DNA of 64,000 bases, taken from assembly GCF_036320965.1 (NCBI RefSeq), contig NC_092264.1, forward strand, positions 16,373,275 to 16,437,274. The letters are read 5' to 3'. The notes under the pieces were generated by a model. The model worked only from the letters and a program-made list of their open reading frames with translations. It did not search any database and had not been told where the DNA came from. Made by a program: the position numbers and the translations under genes. Positions within the stretch are counted from its first letter, which is position 1. Each line of letters opens with the position of its first letter. This document shows, piece by piece, positions 59,587-64,000 of the stretch. This DNA comes from Panulirus ornatus. Its lineage: Eukaryota > Arthropoda > Malacostraca > Decapoda > Palinuridae.

Positions 59587-60183
59587 AAAAGGAACGAGGA
59601 GAATTGGGAGACCAAATTGGAGTTGGAAAAGATGGAGTGAAAAAGATTTTGAGTGATCGGGGCCTGAACATGCAGGGGGTGAAAGGTGGGCAAGGAATAG
59701 AGTGAATTGGATCGATGTGGTATACCGGAATCGACGTGCTGTCAATGGATTGAATCAGTACATGTGAAGCGTCTGGGGTAAACCATGGAAAATTCTGTTG
59801 GGCCTGGATGTGGAAAGGGAGCTGTGGTTTCGGGCATTATTGTGTGACAGCTGGAGATTGAGTGTGAGCGAATGGGGCCTTTGTTGTCCTTTCCTGGTGC
59901 TGCCTCGCGCACATGAGTGGGGAGGGGGATGTTATTCCGTGTGTGGCGAGGTGGTGATGGGGGTGAGTAGGGGCAGACAGTGTGAATTGTGTGCATGTGT
60001 GTATATGTGTGTGTGTGTGTGTGTATATATGTGTGTACGTTGGGATGTGTGGGTGTGTATGTTTGCGTGTGTGGATGTGTGTGTGTGTGTGTGCATGTGT
60101 GTGGGGGTGGGTTGGGCCATTTCTTTCATCTGTTTCCTTGCGCTACCTCGCAGGCGCGGGAGACAGTGACAAAGCAAATATAA
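59587..60183 (+). mobile_element. Family A 3' end with A-to-G-rich divergence
   Basis: The C-terminal coding end is followed by the long 3' UTR and hairpin tail. Compared with the closest long-form copies (13566-13960 and 48255-48628, reversed), the 3' UTR shows many A-to-G differences, for example GGGGGTGAGTAGGGGCAG where they read GGGAATGAATAAAGGCAG. Confidence 0.85.
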
Positions 60184-61334
60184 AATATGATTTTATTACT
60201 TCTGACAGGGTATGATGTATTACTAACATTACCCCATAATGCTGCTGCTAGCCTTTGCTCCATGTACCTACATGTTTCTTCACTGTATAAAGGAAACTAG
60301 AAATGATATTGCATATTCTGATGTTCATCAGCTGTGCAACTGACATTTTTATCAGCAATAGCAAATGTCTGGGCAAGTGCAATAATAAGTAAGGGTGAAA
60401 AAATGGTAGAAAAGCAAGAAAAAATAACTGATGTATTACTGATACGTAGAGAAATATTTAAAGCGCTGACAGTTGAGTATCTGCTGAATCGATATCACTT
60501 TTGGTAGTGCCCAATAGATCTTTGCTAATTTGCCATTGATTGATGTGGGGCATATGCTGGAACCATGCCCTTCCCTGTTCTGTTGAATAGTTGATTGAGA
60601 CTATAGGATTCTTTCTCAGTGATAATTGCAGTTGGTTGTGACCTATGTCATCTCACCACACCAATAAAGCATGCTTTTCAGTTTAAATGGTGGCAGGAAA
60701 AGGCAACTAGTACAAGTATGGCTATGGTTCCTTTAGGTAAGACATTGTGCTGTATGGGTAATTATAACTCACCTTTTTTCCATTGCAAATTACATTTACA
60801 TGTGTTATGGCACCTCTGCATACTGATAAAGTGCACCTGTGAAACTAGATATGAGGAGGAAGAGGCAGTCTGCATAAGTACTGTTAGGGCCCCATACCTT
60901 AGAATGTAAAATTACAACTGGGGTCCTTTAAGGATTAAAAACATTTTGTTTCATATAATTTAGATATTTAGAATAATCATGTATATGAAATGCACTGTAA
61001 GTGTCTGGAAGTGTATTAAGATTTTTGTGAAAATTAGGTCGAGAAAGCATTTTGTGAAAATTAGGTTGAGAAAGCATCCCCAGGAATGTAATCCCAACCC
61101 CTCATCCCATTAAATCCTGGAGTGAATGAGATTTACTGACCATTGATTCTGCATGGTTATCTTTTCCAGGTACATATCTCCAGTGGTAAGCAGGGATGAG
61201 GTTATTTGTGTTTATTAGGAATGTTATTGGTTTATTTGCAAAAGCCATTTATGGGATTATATAAAACATTTTTGAGAAATTATGATGATTTTTCCACATT
61301 TGAGAAATTATGATGATTTTTCTGTGTCTGAATT
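60184..61334. other. Intron 4 sequence with small tandem duplications
   Basis: 27-base duplication at 61024-61077 and 28-base duplication at 61272-61321. No gene or known element was recognised. Confidence 0.5.
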
Positions 61335-61551
61335 CTGTTCCCTCCAGGAACTTCCATCAAGGGGGTGGCCACTGCAAAAGAGTCTTCACATCCCTGTTCT
61401 CACATGCCTCCCTTGCTTATTACATATTTGCATATTTTGCTTTAGGATTATCATTTTTGGAGTTAAAAACTTTTTTAGTGTACGTCCTACATGGCCAACA
61501 GAGTGAAATATATCCAGTTGGCCCCCAGATGGAAATAGTTGCCCACCCCTG
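61335..61551 (-). mobile_element. hAT-like terminal repeat (right end) and family B scrap
   Basis: The sequence ends TGCCCACCCCTG at 61551, the reverse complement of the left terminus at 47833. Its subterminal part shares GGCCAACTGGATATA-like sequence. The flank GTTTAGTT (61552-61559) matches GTTTAGAT at seven of eight bases. 61335-61430 is an antisense family B 3' end (GGGGGTGGCCACTGCAAAAG). Confidence 0.58.
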
Positions 61552-61559
61552 GTTTAGTT

Positions 61560-62329
61560 AGTGCAGAGATGATAGTGCTGAAGCTGTTTCTGTACATATT
61601 CTTGCCCGTCAGGATAAGAAATAGTATATCATCCATGTTTTAGCTTAAAAGAGAATTATTAAGTACAGTAGAATTAGCTGGTATATCCTCTCTTAATAGT
61701 GATTGTGAAATTATGCTCAAGAAAGGTGGAATGTTAATGAAATCAGAAAATGAAATATAAGAAAATGAAGGTTAAGTGATAGAGTGGTAAAATGCTCAGA
61801 TGTATAATAAACTGGATTGAAATTCACCTGAAAGTGACATGGAGGGGCACAGAATGGAAGTAGCCATCTCAGATGTAATGGAGTAAAATCTGGGGTGAAG
61901 AATATTAAAATAGATATAGTGTTGCAAGTATTTGAGGTAAATTTCCTTGGAGGAGTTTGAGAGATTAGAGAGTGCTTGTAAGAGTGAAAACAGATTTTCA
62001 GGGGAATGTATAAGAATGCTTTGGTGGGTGTATTGGGAAGAAATGCAATTGATAAAAGATTGGCTGAAGTAAGATTAGTAAGAATATGTTTATTGTAAGA
62101 TGAGAATCAAGTACAGTAAATTAAAAGTTGGATTCAAATGAAAGGCAGTGGTACATTTTGTTAGAGATACATGTTATGAAAATTGGGTATAGTTAAGTGA
62201 CTTAACTCTTTAGAGGAATATTTGGACATAGAGTAGGAATTGTCATTAGAGATAAGTAAACTGTTAAAGCTAAATTGGAAGTACTTTTATGAGAATATAT
62301 TGTACTTTTACATTGCTAATGTTTTTCAG
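61560..62329. other. Intron 4 right end
   Basis: AT-rich, no recognised element. Ends in the exon E acceptor at 62328-62329. Confidence 0.45.
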
Positions 62330-64000
62330 CCATCAAAACTCCTCTGAAGTGTCCTGAATGCCCCATGCAATTCTGCACTGTACGGTCACTTCTTTGGCAC
62401 TTTGGGACACATGGAGCACAGTCTCGAGAAAATTGTGTACCTCCCATTCTTCTGCAAGATCTGATTGTACCCTGGGATAAGCCTACTGTGTCTTTATTCA
62501 TTTCACAATCACCGGAAACTGATAAGATTGCTGAGAAGGCAGTGAGTTTAGCTGAAACAGTTGTGCCAACATCAGATGTAACAGGTAAAATAGATATGGC
62601 TAGTAAACAAGGTTTGACAGTAAGTGCACAGATAATAAGGACAGAAGACTACCTGGGAACCAATGGAGATGTCATTCTCAAAGTGCCAATCCCGAGGTTA
62701 AAGCCCAAGACCCAGGCTACATCTTCTGTAAAGAAAGACAAGTTTGTTAACATTTTGCCAAAAATGACAACTGGTGATGGACAAGCTACAAGCCATTCCA
62801 TGCAGGCCAATCCACAACCTGCCATATTAAAACCCTCTAGTTCTTGTACACCACAGATAACAATACATCCGCAGAACAACAGATCTGTTGATGTTGTTAC
62901 TGTAAAACCACAGCATCAGATTCCAAAAATCACAATTAGAGCTGATAATCCAGCACAGCAGGTTCAAATTCAACCAGTTGTATCATCATGTCAGTCAGCT
63001 ATTCAAATTCAACCATTAGTTTCTTCTCAGTCTTCAGTCCAGATTCAGCCATTCGTATCATCGTGTCAGTCAACCGTTCAGATTCAGCCACTGGTATCAT
63101 CTGTGCCCTCAACAGTCCAAATTCAACCATTAGTGTCATCTTCACAGTCAGGAGTTCCAATTCAGCCATTAGTTCCATCTACATCATCAACAGTCCAAGT
63201 TCAGCCAGTTGTCACAAGTACGAAAGCCACTTCTACTGCACCTAGTCACATTGCATTAATCCCTGTGGATAACTTAACTGCAGTAGGACAGAGCTTAAAC
63301 CCAAGAGCATCCAAAATTAGTCATGCCCCTATTAGCATGATAGCCCCATCTCCTATTCCATCAAAAACATCTACTGCAGTTGATGGTATTTTGGAGAAGG
63401 ATGGTTTGGTAATGATAAACTCTAACCTTGCTTTACGAATTGTATCTTCATTGCCCAGTACCCTTGATACTAATACCAGCACTACCAACACAACTACCAT
63501 CCGGCCTATTGCTAGTCACTTGACAAACAACCTAACCATCTTACCTCAGGTGGATGGGAGTAAACTAGTTAATTCAAAGAGGGAAGGCACCAAGAATCCT
63601 GACATTCTTACCATTGTGCCTCAGGTTGACCTGAGTAAAAAGGTGTCATTGCTGAAAACTGCAACACCAATACCTAGTCCTCAAGTTGCAAATGCTCCAA
63701 ATTCATCTGCTGCACCTTCTCAAGTTGTCAAATTGTATCTTTTACAGCCCAAAGATCCAAAGAATAATGATAATTCAATGAAATTTGGTATTACTGCAGA
63801 AACATCAAACAGAGTTAATGGAATAGAAATACCACTTCCAATTCCAAATAGAAAAGACAGAGTAAAGTGTGAAAATATGTTATCCAAAAACTTAAAGGAA
63901 TCAGAAGATGAAGATGATGATGAAGGTATGGTAATTGATGACGAAAAGGAAGGGGAAGATGATATGATGGATCCTCTTAGTTTGTGTGCTGTGACAATGG
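62330..64000 (+). CDS. Host gene exon E: C2H2 zinc finger and QIQP repeat region, continues past the window
   Basis: The acceptor is TGTTTTTCAG (AG at 62328-62329). Two bases complete a codon from exon D, and the frame then stays open for about 556 codons to the window end without a stop. Near the start is one classical zinc finger, with Cys, Cys, His, His spaced C-x2-C-x12-H-x3-H (CPECPMQFC ... WHFGTH). It is followed by IVPWDKPTVSLF, a long Ser/Thr/Pro/Gln-rich region, and seven degenerate repeats of about 15 residues carrying QIQPLVSS (about 62965-63215). The visible end is acidic (ESEDEDDDEG, then EGEDDM). This fits a large nuclear DNA- or chromatin-binding protein. With only one finger in view I cannot name an orthologue. 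More fingers probably lie downstream, which is inference. Confidence 0.82.
62965..63215 (+). repeat. In-frame degenerate 45-base tandem repeat coding for QIQPLVSS units
   Basis: About seven units of roughly 42-48 bases lie inside exon E. Each encodes VQIQP(L/V/F)VSS followed by Ser/Gln/Thr-rich residues. The unit is a multiple of three and the frame is kept, so this is a protein-level repeat of a Gln/Pro/Ser-rich, likely disordered segment. Confidence 0.8.

Overview
The window looks like a piece of an intron-rich, repeat-laden invertebrate nuclear genome, most likely an arthropod and, I infer from the style of the repeats, a decapod crustacean. There are no operons, ribosome binding sites or other prokaryotic signals. 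The content is long (AT)n tracts, non-LTR retrotransposons, SINEs and spliced exons with GT/AG borders. The species assignment is inference.

One host gene can be supported. It lies on the + strand and runs off the right edge. Five exons link with matching splice phases: 17157-17294 (ends in phase 0), 25423-26926 (ends in phase 1), 33272-33421 (phase 1), 47516-47695 (phase 1) and 62330-64000 (open). Together they encode about 1,214 residues of a low-complexity nuclear-type protein. In order these are a basic Ser/Arg/Lys-rich N-terminal part, acidic stretches, a Pro-rich linker, one classical C2H2 zinc finger, a degenerate tandem repeat built on QIQPLVSS, and another acidic stretch at the window end. 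A CpG-richer stretch with an NRF1-like GCGCATGCGC palindrome, a TATA-like box and a donor-like site (4400-4813) is a plausible but unproven promoter and first noncoding exon.

The introns of this gene (about 8.1, 6.3, 14.1 and 14.6 kb) and its upstream flank are packed with copies of one RTE-like non-LTR retrotransposon, here called family A. It has an APE endonuclease, an RT and no RNase H, and ends in a conserved hairpin tail. There are roughly 30 pieces on both strands, from near-identical young copies (14302-16020, 22935-25157, 29786-31280, 36121-37255, 49698-52270) to heavily decayed ones. No copy is intact: each has a 5' truncation, frameshift, deletion or catalytic-residue change. Other residents are a second RTE-like family (B), a CR1/L2-like LINE, a SINE whose head matches the family A 5' UTR, a tRNA-type SINE, hAT-like terminal repeats, microsatellites and short tandem duplications.

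Layout: 1-4400 flank with decayed CR1 and tandem repeats; 4400-7030 promoter-like and unique sequence; 7030-12320 stacked + family A copies; 12.4-13.5 kb tRNA-type SINE and unique sequence; 13.6-16.1 kb inverted family A pair; 17.2 kb exon; 17.4-25.2 kb intron 1 with old and young LINEs and a T/G-rich unknown repeat; 25.4-26.9 kb large exon; 27.0-33.2 kb intron 2 (LINE stack); 33.3 kb exon; 33.4-47.5 kb intron 3, with a mosaic of inverted LINE pieces joined at (AT)n tracts from 35.2 to 41 kb; 47.5 kb exon; 47.7-62.3 kb intron 4, most of which may be one nested-into hAT element; 62.3-64.0 kb zinc-finger exon.

Most noteworthy: the SINE that carries sequence from both LINE ends, target-site duplications of nested insertions, a possible 13.7-kb composite hAT, a strand-biased A-to-G hypermutated LINE 3' end, precise LINE inversions, and a splice acceptor whose upstream sequence is LINE-derived.
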